Below, piece after piece: positions 55,328 to 64,000 of a DNA stretch of 64,000 bases (the first letter of the stretch is position 1; the number at the start of each line of letters is the position of its first letter). Position numbers and translations under genes: made by a program. The notes under the pieces were generated by a model that ran no database searches, had not been told where the DNA came from, and saw nothing but the letters and a program-made list of their open reading frames with translations. Origin of the DNA: Sabellastarte sp. h YS-2021 (Eukaryota > Annelida > Polychaeta > Sabellida > Sabellidae); the NCBI GenBank assembly GCA_964017235.1, contig OZ024935.1, positions 36,001,596-36,065,595 on the forward strand, written 5' to 3'.

Positions 55328-55698
55328 TTTACAACAGTCTATAAATGAATTCACCCTAAATATATCTCTTTGTGGAGAAAATCTCCTGGTGGTTTTAAGC
55401 CAAAGCAATGCAATTCTTTGTATTTTGTACAGCATTCTTTACTGCATATTTGTCACCAAATTAAATTGATACCTTATTATTAGAGTAAGGATTTATTCTT
55501 CATGTTTAACTTTGAAAAGTTGAACACCATTGAGTAGATTGTTTTCACATTTATACAGAATGTTTATAAACTGGGGTAGGTTGTGGGATGATCTTGTAAA
55601 AGATCTAAAACTTATACTTTGTAAAACATACCTATATGTTCCCTTGGCCTCACTTGAGAAATGACTTTTGGTGCACTGACAATATTGTACTATGAAAT

Positions 55699-56188
55699 TA
55701 GACCGAGGGTCTGTCCCGTCGCCAATTCCTATTGATATACTGATGGACACAATGGCGAGGGACAGAGCTCACATGTACTAGTTTTTTGTGTAAATTTTGA
55801 ACGGCATATTTCTAGGCATATTACAACAAGTATAAAGTGTTATTTGAATTCTTTTTTGATATTTATGTGCCGTTCACTAATATTAAAATGCCAAACAAAC
55901 TGGCATGCATGTATTTCAACCTGTTTTTAAAATGTAAACAAATCGTCAACAGTACATAGTTATCTATAAAAGAAATTTTTTGCTTGTAAATGCAGTTTAG
56001 TTAAACAGCATGTGTACTGTAAACCAGATACAGCTACATGGGCATAATAATTACTTTTTAAATTAAATAAAATAATTTCCCATAGTTTGAGATTTACACA
56101 GAAAACAAGTACATGTGAACTCTGTCCCTCGCCATTGTGTCCATCAACATATCAATAACAATTGGCGACGGGACAGAAACTCGGTCTA
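55699..56188. mobile_element. Long-TIR MITE with 9-base target duplication (Mutator-like)
   Basis: 490 bases. Left end TAGACCGAGGGTCTGTCCCG, TCGCCAATTCCTATTGATAT; the right end is its inverse (ATTGGCGACGGGACAGAAAC, TCGGTCTA). The arms are about 105 bases and about 85% identical. Flanked by CTATGAAAT at 55690-55698 and 56189-56197, a perfect 9-base duplication. Long TIRs with 9-base duplications are typical of the Mutator superfamily; no transposase is present. Confidence 0.75.
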
Positions 56189-56210
56189 CTATGAAATATA
56201 CATCATAGAA

Positions 56211-56935
56211 GCGTGAATCAGTTTATGGGTCTAATTTTGGTGAATTTTTGACTTTGAACCTGAATAACACAAAGAATATTTCATATATTTTCAATGTTAA
56301 TAGAAGCATTAATCAGTTTATGGGTCTAATTTTGGTGAATTTTTGACTTTGAACCTGAATAACACAAAGAGTATTTCATATATTTTAAATGTTAATACTT
56401 CAAATAATAGGTGTGTTATCCCTTTATTACTGTGCCAAATATTCATCCCCTAATATTTATGCAAATATTAAAAATACTACTTTTTCTATCTGTAATTGAC
56501 CAAAACCCTTGAATCAGTTTTTGGGTCTATTTTGAAAAAAAAGGTAAACACTGACTGAATACTTCAACTATATGAAGTGTACCATATATGGCATTATTAT
56601 ATGTGGTCAGTAATCAAATAATGAGGCTGTTTTACCAATTTCAAATGTGAAGTAGTGTCTCTGCATGTTTATATTTCTAGAATATGAAGTGTTTTTTGGT
56701 GGAAGTAATGATCAGTTCATGGGTCTAATTTTGGTATCTTTTTTAGTTCAAAACTTAATAACACATCCAGTATTTCATATTTTGTTTTCATGGTAATAGT
56801 TCAGATGTTATCCCTTTATCATTGTACCAGATATCATTTTCTAAATATTTGTAGAAATATTAAACACATTGTCTTTTTGTTTCTTTTTGCTGAAAACCCT
56901 GTGATCAGTGTATGGGTCTATTGTGGAAGAAAATG
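56211..56935. repeat. Array of diverged 'GTTTATGGGTCTAATTTTGG' repeats
   Basis: A unit of about 93 bases (TCAGTTTATGGGTCTAATTT, TTGACTTTGAACCTGAATAA, CACAAAGA) is tandemly duplicated at 56216-56308 and 56309-56400, nearly identical. The longer context (to TGACCAAAACCC and TTTTTGGGTCTATTTTG, 56545) recurs more diverged at 56710-56935 and inverted at 58270-58505. No protein coding. Confidence 0.65.
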
Positions 56936-57348
56936 TTATACTTGACTTATCACTTCAGAGATTTACATATGTACTGTTATCTGTGGTCACTTAGGACTGA
57001 CCAAATCATGATTTCAAATTATCCAAATGCAGGTATTGTTTTTCCCATGGCAACTAGCTGTGTTGACATGTGAATGGATGGGTGGGCAGGTGGGCAGGGG
57101 CAAATATCTTGTCTGGCCTGTATCTCAGAATCTGTCAGATGTTACCAAGGATGTTGACACTTGATAGGGGTATAGGTTAGGGGTTATAGATGTGCAATGT
57201 CATACTGTGACCTTAGTCTGACCTTTGACCTTGACTCTGTCAAAATGTTTTCTACAGAAATATTTCAAACATATTTCTCTCATGACAATGATATATAGAT
57301 TGCTGTAACTGATTTATTACCTCCACCAAGGAGGTATCATTTTTATAA

Positions 57349-57573
57349 TGGGGGCCATGGAGGCACAGTGGTAACACACTCGTCTCCCACCTCTGAGATC
57401 AAAGTTTGAATCCTGGCCGGACTTCTAGCACGTAAGTGGCTTGCCCTTGGCCAGCAGTTTACAATACAGAAGCTTGACCAATTATATGTACTTGTTTCCT
57501 CTTCCCTTCCAACTACCCGTCGTGATATGACCAATGTTACAGTGTTGAAAGCGACGTAAAAACCCAAATAAAT
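57349..57573 (+). mobile_element. tRNA-derived SINE, family 1
   Basis: Head GGGGGCCATGGAGGCACAGT, GGTAACACACTCG, diverged B box (AGTTTGAATCCTGG) and tail AAAGCGACGTAAAAACCC. Target duplication ATTTTTATAA at 57339-57348 and 57574-57583. It is more diverged than the other copies. Confidence 0.75.
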
Positions 57574-58072
57574 ATTTTTATAACTGTCTGCTTGTCTCTT
57601 TGTTTGCTTGTCATTAGCAGGATATTGTAAATACTACTAGTTGGATCTTCCTAAAAAGAAATCACAAGATGTGTCCACCTTGGATCCTGTTAAACTTTTA
57701 GAGTGATCTGGATTATCATCCGGATACAAAAAAATAACTTAGATTTATCTATTTACTTATTATTACATGCATTGGCAGAGGTATGCACTCTCCCAAGTAC
57801 TCTGGTTATAGGTAATTCTACCTAACTGCTATTTCCATTGACAACAATACTTCAATTAATAAATTTTAAAGCTTCACAACTTTTAGTTTACCAATTAATG
57901 ATTTGATATTGCCTTGTTTTGATACTTTGCATACATTTTATCCCTCTTACTTATTTGTCTTGCACATTACTATAGCTTACAATGCAAGTTCTCTATGTAC
58001 TATTGTCCAATGTTATTTTCCCAGACTGTTAAACTTTATTAAAAGAGATGAACAGAAAAATACAAATGTTCT

Positions 58073-58975
58073 AATAAAACACCCAAACATAAATATATGT
58101 TTATATTTGTAATTATACAGCCAACACACAATTTTTTTTATAATTGAAGTACTTGAAGACACACCACTACACAAAATACTTGCCAAAATAGGCTCAAAAT
58201 TTGGTCAGTGTCCTTGTGTTACAGTCTATATATAGTGAACATGAAACAGCCGGGGTTCAGTCAAGTGTGACATTTTTTTTCCAAATAGACCCAAAAACTG
58301 ATTCAAGGGTTTTGGTCAATTAGAGACAGAAAAAGTAATATTTTTAATATTTGCATAAATATTGGGGAATTAATATTTGGCACAGTAATAAACGGATAAC
58401 ACACCTATTATTTGAGGTATTAACATTGAAAATATATGAAATACTCTTTGTGTTATTCAGGTTCAAAGTAAAAAATTCACCAAAATTAGACCCATAAACT
58501 GATTCACGCTTCTACCTCAAATAATAGGTGTGTTATCCCTTTATTATTGTGCCAAATATTAATTCCCTAATATATATACAGATATTAAAAATATTACTTT
58601 TTCTGTCTCTAATTGACCAAAACCAAGTATTTTGTGTAGTGGTGTGTCTTTAAGTACTTCAATTATAAAAACTTATGTGTGTTTGATGTATAATTACAAA
58701 TGTAAACACATATTTATTTGTTTATTTAGGGTTTTATGTCGCTTTCAACACTGTACAGGTCATATCATGACGGGTAGTTGGAAGGGCAGAGGAAACCAGT
58801 ACATAGAGTTCGTTAGGGTTGTGTACTGTAAACTGCCGACCAACGGCAAGCAACTACCAGCTTTCCCACTTGAGGCCTTGCGGGGATCGAACCCCAGCCT
58901 CAGAGGTGGGAGGCGAGAGTGTTACCACTCTGCCACCGTGGCCCCCTAAACACATATTTATGTTTGGGGTGTTTT
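58073..58975. mobile_element. TIR element of about 0.9 kb interrupted by a SINE
   Basis: Left arm 58073-58190 (ATAAAACACCCAAACATAAA, TTGTAATTATACA, TATAATTGAAGTACTTGAAG, ACACACCACTACACAAAATA) and right arm 58622-58975 as its inverse (AAGTATTTTGTGTAGTGGTG, TGTCTTTAAGTACTTCAATT, then the SINE, then TTTATGTTTGGGGTGTTTTA). Without the SINE the arms are about 115 bases. The interior holds inverted copies of the GGGTCTA repeat. Confidence 0.65.
58727..58946 (-). mobile_element. tRNA-derived SINE, family 1
   Basis: Minus strand: GGGGGCCACGGTGGCAGAGT, GGTAACACTCTCGCC, B box GGTTCGATCCCC, tail AAAGCGACATAAAACCCTAA. Target duplication TAAACACATATTTA at 58713-58726 and 58947-58960, perfect over 14 bases. 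Inserted into the right arm of the TIR element at 58073-58975. Confidence 0.85.
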
Positions 58976-59127
58976 ATTACATTTTAATATTTAATGAAAA
59001 ATAAATCAATGTATGTCTGTTTCAGATTATGAACAAAAAAGCCACTTAAAAAAGAATTTTTCATTAAAAATGTTATCCTGTACAAAAAGCTTCAGTTCCA
59101 GATACATCCAGAGACACAGAATATGAG

Positions 59128-59373
59128 ATGGAAATCAGCATTGCATCAGATGTTACTCATCAGCCTTCGAGCACCAGTCCCAAGCGACAACAGCCTCCAG
59201 TCTTGACTACCACCACTTTTGCAAATCCAGTCTTAGATCAATTTCAGCAGATAAGGTTGATGATTTCCACATTTCTGGGTGCACGTCAGGACCCCACTCC
59301 AAGTCCAAGACAGTCGTTCTGCAACTATCTCCACTCTGAGATTGAAAACCTTGAAGAAAGGGACTACGGTTGA
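59128..59373 (+). pseudogene. BESS-motif protein remnant (Harbinger ORF2-like)
   Basis: 81 codons: MEISIASDVTHQPSSTSPKR, VLDQFQQIRLMISTFLGARQ, SFCNYLHSEIENLEERDYG. The last segment fits a BESS C-terminus and matches 31050-31090. It is tail-to-tail with the minus-strand transposase and overlaps its degenerate end, which suggests an internal deletion that fused the two genes of the element. Confidence 0.45.
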
Positions 59374-60082
59374 AAATCTGTGCATCAGATGATGACCCAC
59401 TGGCCCCCGCATTGACCCACAGGAACTTGTAATCTGCATCTTCTAAAGCCAAAAGTACCATGGAGAAGTAGCCCTTGTAGTTGAAATAGTCACTGCATGA
59501 CTTCTTGGGCTTCTTGATAGCAATGTGTTTTCCATCTACTGTACCGACTACATAGGGACATTCCATCTGTTTCTAAATCTTTCAAAATCTAAATTTTCTC
59601 AATTTTCTTCCAATCTTCAGGATCAGTGGGGCACACCAGATACTGTTGTTGAAATTCTTTCAAAATGGCTTTGCAGACTTGGGGGACAAATTTGCAGATG
59701 GTCGTTCTTCCAACCCTCCAGTGGTATTGCAGTGAGGTGTAGCTTTTCCCTGTGGATAAGTGTCTCAAAGTAACTGCCAGTTTCAACCCGACTTCCAGTG
59801 GCTTCCCAAAGTTGGTAATTGACTTCCTGAGGTGGGGGTGATTCTTTCTTCAATCAAATAAAAAAATGCTGATTCCATCCTGGTGAAATTTCTGTAGCCT
59901 GGTATGCCAGTAGTGATTAGCTCGTCCAAGAGTGTTCTGTAGCAACCTCTCTCCTCTCTCTTCAGTTTCCAGGGCAGGACCCATGGATTCTGTTGCTTCC
60001 TTCCCCTTCTGGGTGGTGGGGGTGATGGTGATGCTGGCTGGGCAGGTGCTGGGTTATGCTGTCTTCTGCGTGTTGAAATCAC
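59207..60082 (-). pseudogene. HARBI1-like PIF/Harbinger transposase, truncated
   Basis: From 60082: basic N-terminus, then WVLPWKLKREERGCYRTLLD, GYRNFTRMESAFFYLIEERI; after a shift LAVTLRHLSTGKSYTSLQYH, RVGRTTICKFVPQVCKAILK; after another shift (59566) CPYVVGTVDGKHIAIKKPKK, YFNYKGYFSMVLLALEDADY, KFLWVNAGASGSSSDAQIFN, RSPFLQGF. First (GTVDGKH) and second (SDAQIF) catalytic Asp are present; the third, Glu, lies in the deleted C-terminus. Two shifts and the truncation make it inactive. Confidence 0.8.
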
Positions 60083-60239
60083 AACATATAAAAATAAATC
60101 AACTCAATAAAAAACAAAAGGACCCTCAAGTGATCTATCAGTTGCTCTTGATGTGTCCCTATCATCCTTGAAGCGTGAAATGAATGGCAGATCACATGGA
60201 ACGGGGGTTTTTATAGTGTGATATGGATCACGATTCTGG

Positions 60240-60505
60240 ATCCCGACTCTAGATAGCGACCCTCAAAAACAATCAGTCCTGTCAGGAAGGGTCGGGAGCA
60301 TGTTCCCGGCATGTCTGTTTGTCTTTACGGCTTGTCTGTTTGTTATCTGGCTTGTCTATTAGGGGTTTAGGGCTTGTCGTAGTACTTCTACGACTGGCCG
60401 TGCAAAACACATCCCCGACCCTACATCTTGTCGGGATGGCCATTACGACCTGTCTGTAAGTGTACCGTCCTGTCGGGATTTCATAACCGGCTCTGCATTT
60501 TGGCG
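60240..60505 (-). repeat. Right inverted arm of the Harbinger-associated element
   Basis: The reverse complement matches 54185-54335 and carries the same iterated words (GACAAGCC, GACAGG, CAGACAAGCCGTAA). It lies upstream of the transposase N-terminus. The sequence on its outer side (60510 on) is the distal duplicated block. Confidence 0.55.
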
Positions 60506-60509
60506 CACT

Positions 60510-61110
60510 TTTACTCACTGTCTCCTCCATCTGTAAAATATCCTTCTGTGGAGTATCTGGAATCCTGGTTTCGTCCTTCTCCCTTTCCTTCCTTTGTTGT
60601 TTCTCTGCCTCCTCCCTTTCGCTATGTTCTTCCTCCCCCTCCTCCTCTGGATGTCAGCAGCTGTATTTCCCAACTAAAACTCTGTAGTTGTGTCTGTGAG
60701 ACTTCTATCTTACTTACATTCTTTCTTAATTTTTAGGACAAATCTTTTAAATCTATTGAAGGCAGTCTTTTTAAAAAAACAAAAGCTAGTCAGCAAAACT
60801 TATATCTGTACACTAAATCCTAGCTTTATTTAAAATAAAACAACAGCCTATCTCAATGCTACCAGTTGTTATCCATTGGTGTTGAAATTTTGATTGATAC
60901 ATTTCACATGCCACAGATCCCATAACCGGCTTGCCATAAGTCAGTGAAATGAAAACAACCTGTCCTGTACAACTGGCTTGTCTGTTGATGTAACTGCCTT
61001 GTTGGTTTCTTGTTATGTCTTCTCCTGCTATGTTCCCGGTTTGTCTTGCTGTAATGAAATAAACTCACCAGACAAATGACTTGGGGATTTCCCATCTTAA
61101 TGGTTTCTAG
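60510..61110. repeat. Distal block of the tandem duplication, copy 2
   Basis: Counterpart of 440-800 (CACTGTCTCCTCCATCTGTA, CAACAGCCTATCTCAATGCT, CCACAGATCCCATAACCGGC). It has about 250 extra pyrimidine-rich bases at 60545-60800. The end at 61080-61110 (GACTTGGGGATTTCCCATCT) matches 768-790. Confidence 0.6.
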
Positions 61111-61199
61111 GTGGTCAGGATCAACAGTCATTGACAGTCAGACCTACCAAGTCAAGATGGGAACTGAGATAGATCTAATCGACTGAGATAATCAACACT

Positions 61200-63445
61200 T
61201 TTACCACAGCCTCTGAAAAGGAGGATAAAATCCAATTTTGATTGTCATATGTATTGGCAAGAAAATGTTACAGGCATCGGGTTTTGTTAAAAAATACTTA
61301 AATTTTTTTAAGAATAAATTCGAATATTTATATTTGCGGCTTTTTCGCAAGTATACAAGTTTTGCTGTGTAACTTTCAACAATATCATTCTTGATGTAAT
61401 TTATGTGTGTCATCAATAGGAGAGGAGATTAAATGAAATCTACCTTGCCAAAAATACTTCACTTGGAAATTCTGATAGAAAAAGCGTGATACAAAAAGTG
61501 TATTATTAATTAAAGTTTTACATTAGTAAAATTATTTCTGTCTTTGTGAGATAACATCAAATGAATATTTAATTTCCCTTTCAAAAGGTTTGTTTTTGTG
61601 GCACATACGGTTGATGTTTGATTTACGTGCATTCATATAGAAAAAAATCAGCAAAACAAATTGTGATTAGCATCAAAAAGCAATTACTAATTGCAACCAA
61701 ATAATTAATGTGATAACTGGTGTAATGATATACATTATCCATTATGTTTACTTTGTATGACATTTTTCATACATGGCAATTATTTCACGCATAAAAAGGC
61801 ATCATTGTTACAGAAAGTTTTAAAATAAAAAGTACTGTTCATTAAACATAGAGAGCTCGCTGGTGGAGTGTGTAGCAAATTTGACATTTCATTGATTTTT
61901 TCTAATGCCTCAGGGGGGCCACGGTGGCAGAGTGGTAACACCTCTGAGGCTGGGGTTCGGTTTCAAGCACGGCCTCAAGTGGGAAAGCTGGTAGTTGCTT
62001 GACGTTGGTTGGCAGTTTACAGTATAGAACCCTGACAAACTGTATGTACTGATTTCCTCTGCCCTTCCAACTACCCATCATGATATGACCTGTACAGAGT
62101 TGAAAGCGACGTAAAACCCCAAATAATTAAATAAATTTAAAAAACTAATGCCTCAGTTACACCACAAGTGGTATTGGCTGTTTTTATAGATACTATGAAT
62201 AACACCTAATTCTCTAATGTATTGCTCGATTTTTGTCAGTAAAGTTTGCATACTGTGACATTCCTTGCTTTCTATGATCTCTCACACACATAAGTTTTAA
62301 ACTTTTATATCACTTACCATATAACTGCAGGGGGTCCCATCTGTTCTCTAGCTGTTCTACTGCCTTCCCTGGTAATTTTGTGTTATTTCTGTGTCTCCAG
62401 TGAGGTCTAGTTTTTGTCATAACATTACTGTCTCTGGACATCTTCCCCTGCATCTTTTCTGTATCTCCTCAACAAGCCAATCAATAATGTGAGTGCGGAT
62501 AAGCATTGTGATCAAATTAAATTTCCTCCATTGCCAGTAATGGAACTACTGTTATATTTCTTGATAATATGCAAAATTAATTCTTCAAAACTTTTACTGA
62601 TTTAAAAAACATTTAAATACATTCCAAACATTCGCCAAATTGATCTTGCGGCATGCACTGTTATTTTGTGAAATACGCAAATTTACCTGCACAATTTCTA
62701 AATTTATAAAATGTATAAAACTGTAAAGTAACTCCTTACATAAACAAAGAAAGGGTTGCATTTTGTACAAGATGTGTACATAAAACGTTAGGGGCACAGG
62801 CGTTGAGATTCAGGCTCTTGTAAGCTAACTGCTTGAAAATGTAAATTTAGTTGTGGCTCTCTGTACAATGATCCATTATGTATGAGCACATTGTCTATTT
62901 CAATTGACCTGTTCTTAAAATATATTGGTTATTTCTTATCTTTTGTTGCTGTTTTAATTGGCAGGATACCAACCAATTATAGGGTGTCTACTTAATAGAG
63001 TTTTACACTGCTGTTATTAATTTTATTGAGTTCACTGTAAACTATTGACTCACTGAAACATTAAATTTTGTACTAAATGTATTGGCCTTAACAATGCAGT
63101 TAATCCTGGTAAAATGTGTCGTCTAAACTGCTTTATAAATGAAAAAATTACCTTTTAAATAAATGAAAAAGTATCAACTGAAATTACTATTGCTATAAAT
63201 GAGACAGAAATTATTGGCATAGGTAGAGTTGGAGGGATACTTATGGTAACACAGAAGATTTTAGTCATTGTGTGATTCAAATGATTTACTCTGAGACTAA
63301 CAATAATCTTTGGGGAGACATCTCCTTACACTAATCAATCTCATGATTTATAATTGTGCTGACTTAACACTGTACCATGTTGATGATACATTTACTTACA
63401 TCACTGTAATTACACAATAATTTACATTACATTTACTGGCAAAAT
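61200..63445 (+). other. Upstream region conserved between the two channel genes (copy 2)
   Basis: Counterpart of 4690-6780 with small indels. Additional features are the SINE at 61914-62144 and a short insertion at 61610-61660. Similarity continues without break into the coding start at 63446. The short minus frames here (61201-61416, 62594-62797) are not conserved as proteins. Confidence 0.6.
61914..62144 (+). mobile_element. tRNA-derived SINE, family 1, with paralogous empty site
   Basis: Head GGGGCCACGGTGGCAGAGTG, GGTAACACC, with about 16 bases missing after the A box; B box GGTTCGGTTTC; tail AAAGCGACGTAAAACCCCAA. Target duplication CTAATGCCTCAG at 61902-61913 and 62145-62156. The duplicated region in copy 1 (5355-5366, CTAATGCTACAG) has a single uninterrupted site. 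Confidence 0.9.
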
Positions 63446-63854
63446 ATGCAGCTGATACTTTGGTTAGTATTTCTGTTAATACTAGCAGTTTCTTCAGCTG
63501 AACATAACAGCATCGGTGCAGTGAGAAATAATCAGAGTAAGAACAAACTCAATCCAGGAATAAAACTTTCTGCCCTCAGACAAAGTGTTCATCCATATGC
63601 TTTTAAGTCAAATGAGTTTGAAAATGATACGTTTAAAGGCCCGGTGTCAAGCCATCTGGATCGAATCCTGGGAGTATGCTTTGAATCAGAGGCCATCTTG
63701 GAATATACTGACATCTCAAATCAGTCACAAGACACAGAATATTTTATGAATGATGAACAGGTGGTATTCCCTGTGAGAAAACAGCTGCAAGATTTAATAA
63801 TAGAAACAGGCATGTCTCAGGATTACAAGTATATACCTGTTATAGAAAGTCCAG
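63446..63854 (+). CDS. Glutamate-receptor-like K+ channel gene, copy 2, exon 1 (partial gene)
   Basis: The ATG frame encodes a signal peptide (MQLILWLVFLLILAVSS) and the S1-like lobe; about 75-80% of residues match copy 1's exon 1 by eye, with one codon fewer near residue 22. The donor CCAG|GTGAGT at 63855 and phase are identical to copy 1. The pore and remaining exons lie beyond the window. Substitutions are spread through the lobe while the frame, signal peptide, Cys (VCFESE) and sequon (NDT) are kept, which suggests a functional paralogue. Same inferred role: extracellular ligand-sensing lobe of a tetrameric channel. Confidence 0.8.
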
Positions 63855-64000
63855 GTGAGTAATATTGTAGCTTTATTTCAACATGTTTCAAAAATATACA
63901 ATGAACTAGTCATAGAGAATATCATGTGAGTGTGTAACGTCATAGTTTTTTTTCAGTTTATTGAAGTATATACTAGCTATAGAAAGTCCAGATGACTTAG
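63855..64000 (+). repeat. Start of intron 1 of channel gene copy 2, with the same tail repeat
   Basis: Units CTAGTCATAGAGAATATCAT and ACTAGCTATAGAAAGTCCAG follow the donor as in copy 1 (7230-7340). The window ends inside the array. Confidence 0.65.

Noticed and set aside
59128-60082. Intact two-gene Harbinger transposon
   Set aside because: The transposase lacks its third catalytic residue and carries frameshifts, and the BESS frame overlaps its broken end.

Overview
The window looks like nuclear DNA of a marine invertebrate, most likely a mollusc. Coding sequence is sparse and split by GT-AG introns. Host genes sit among DIRS/Ngaro-type tyrosine-recombinase (YR) retrotransposons, CR1/L2-like and zinc-knuckle LINE remnants, PIF/Harbinger pieces, and tRNA-derived SINEs whose tails end in a GACGTAAAACCC-type motif that I associate with molluscan genomes. 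No species can be named from sequence alone. I see no free-standing tRNA, rRNA or CRISPR.

The host content is a tandemly duplicated gene. Copy 1 is assembled here as eight exons (6781-27575, 428 codons). It has a signal peptide, a short extracellular S1-like lobe, a membrane helix, a P-loop with the K+ channel filter TVGYGD, a second pore helix, an extracellular S2-like lobe and a final membrane helix. This is the layout of an ionotropic glutamate receptor ligand-binding/pore module, but with a potassium-channel filter, like bacterial GluR0 and rotifer AvGluR1. Exon 1 of copy 2 begins at 63446 and the gene runs off the window. Roughly 2 kb of upstream sequence is shared by both copies (about 4690-6780 and 61200-63445), as is a more distal block (440-800 and 60510-61110).

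Layout. 1-4690: Harbinger fragment, distal duplicated block, broken CR1/L2-like LINE. 4690-9974: shared upstream region and exons 1-5; intron 1 opens with a decayed tandem repeat of the exon 1 tail and splice donor. 9975-19116: intron 5 with a DIRS1-like element (about 10.4-13.9 kb) and an LTR retrotransposon (14563-18952) carrying a helix-hairpin-helix/coiled-coil gag and a TatD-nuclease fragment. 19117-27575: exons 6-8; intron 7 holds YR element copy 1. 27.6-35.3 kb: mostly non-coding, with a SINE inside an AT-rich repeat and a BESS-like remnant. 35.3-50.6 kb: a nested complex. A SCAN-like retroelement gag (minus) is split by Ngaro-like copy 2 (minus, with textbook A1...B1-A2...B2 split direct repeats), which is itself split by Ngaro-like copy 3 (plus); a LINE tail (plus) lies between other gag pieces. 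51-60.5 kb: terminal-inverted-repeat (TIR) and foldback elements, SINEs with clear target-site duplications, and Harbinger-derived sequence. 60.5-64 kb: duplicated flank and copy 2 of the receptor-channel gene.

The mobile elements do not form a pathway with the channel genes; they fill introns and the intergenic space. Only the two channel genes look like host coding genes. All exon joins are inferred from reading frame, splice-site consensus and phase, without transcript support.
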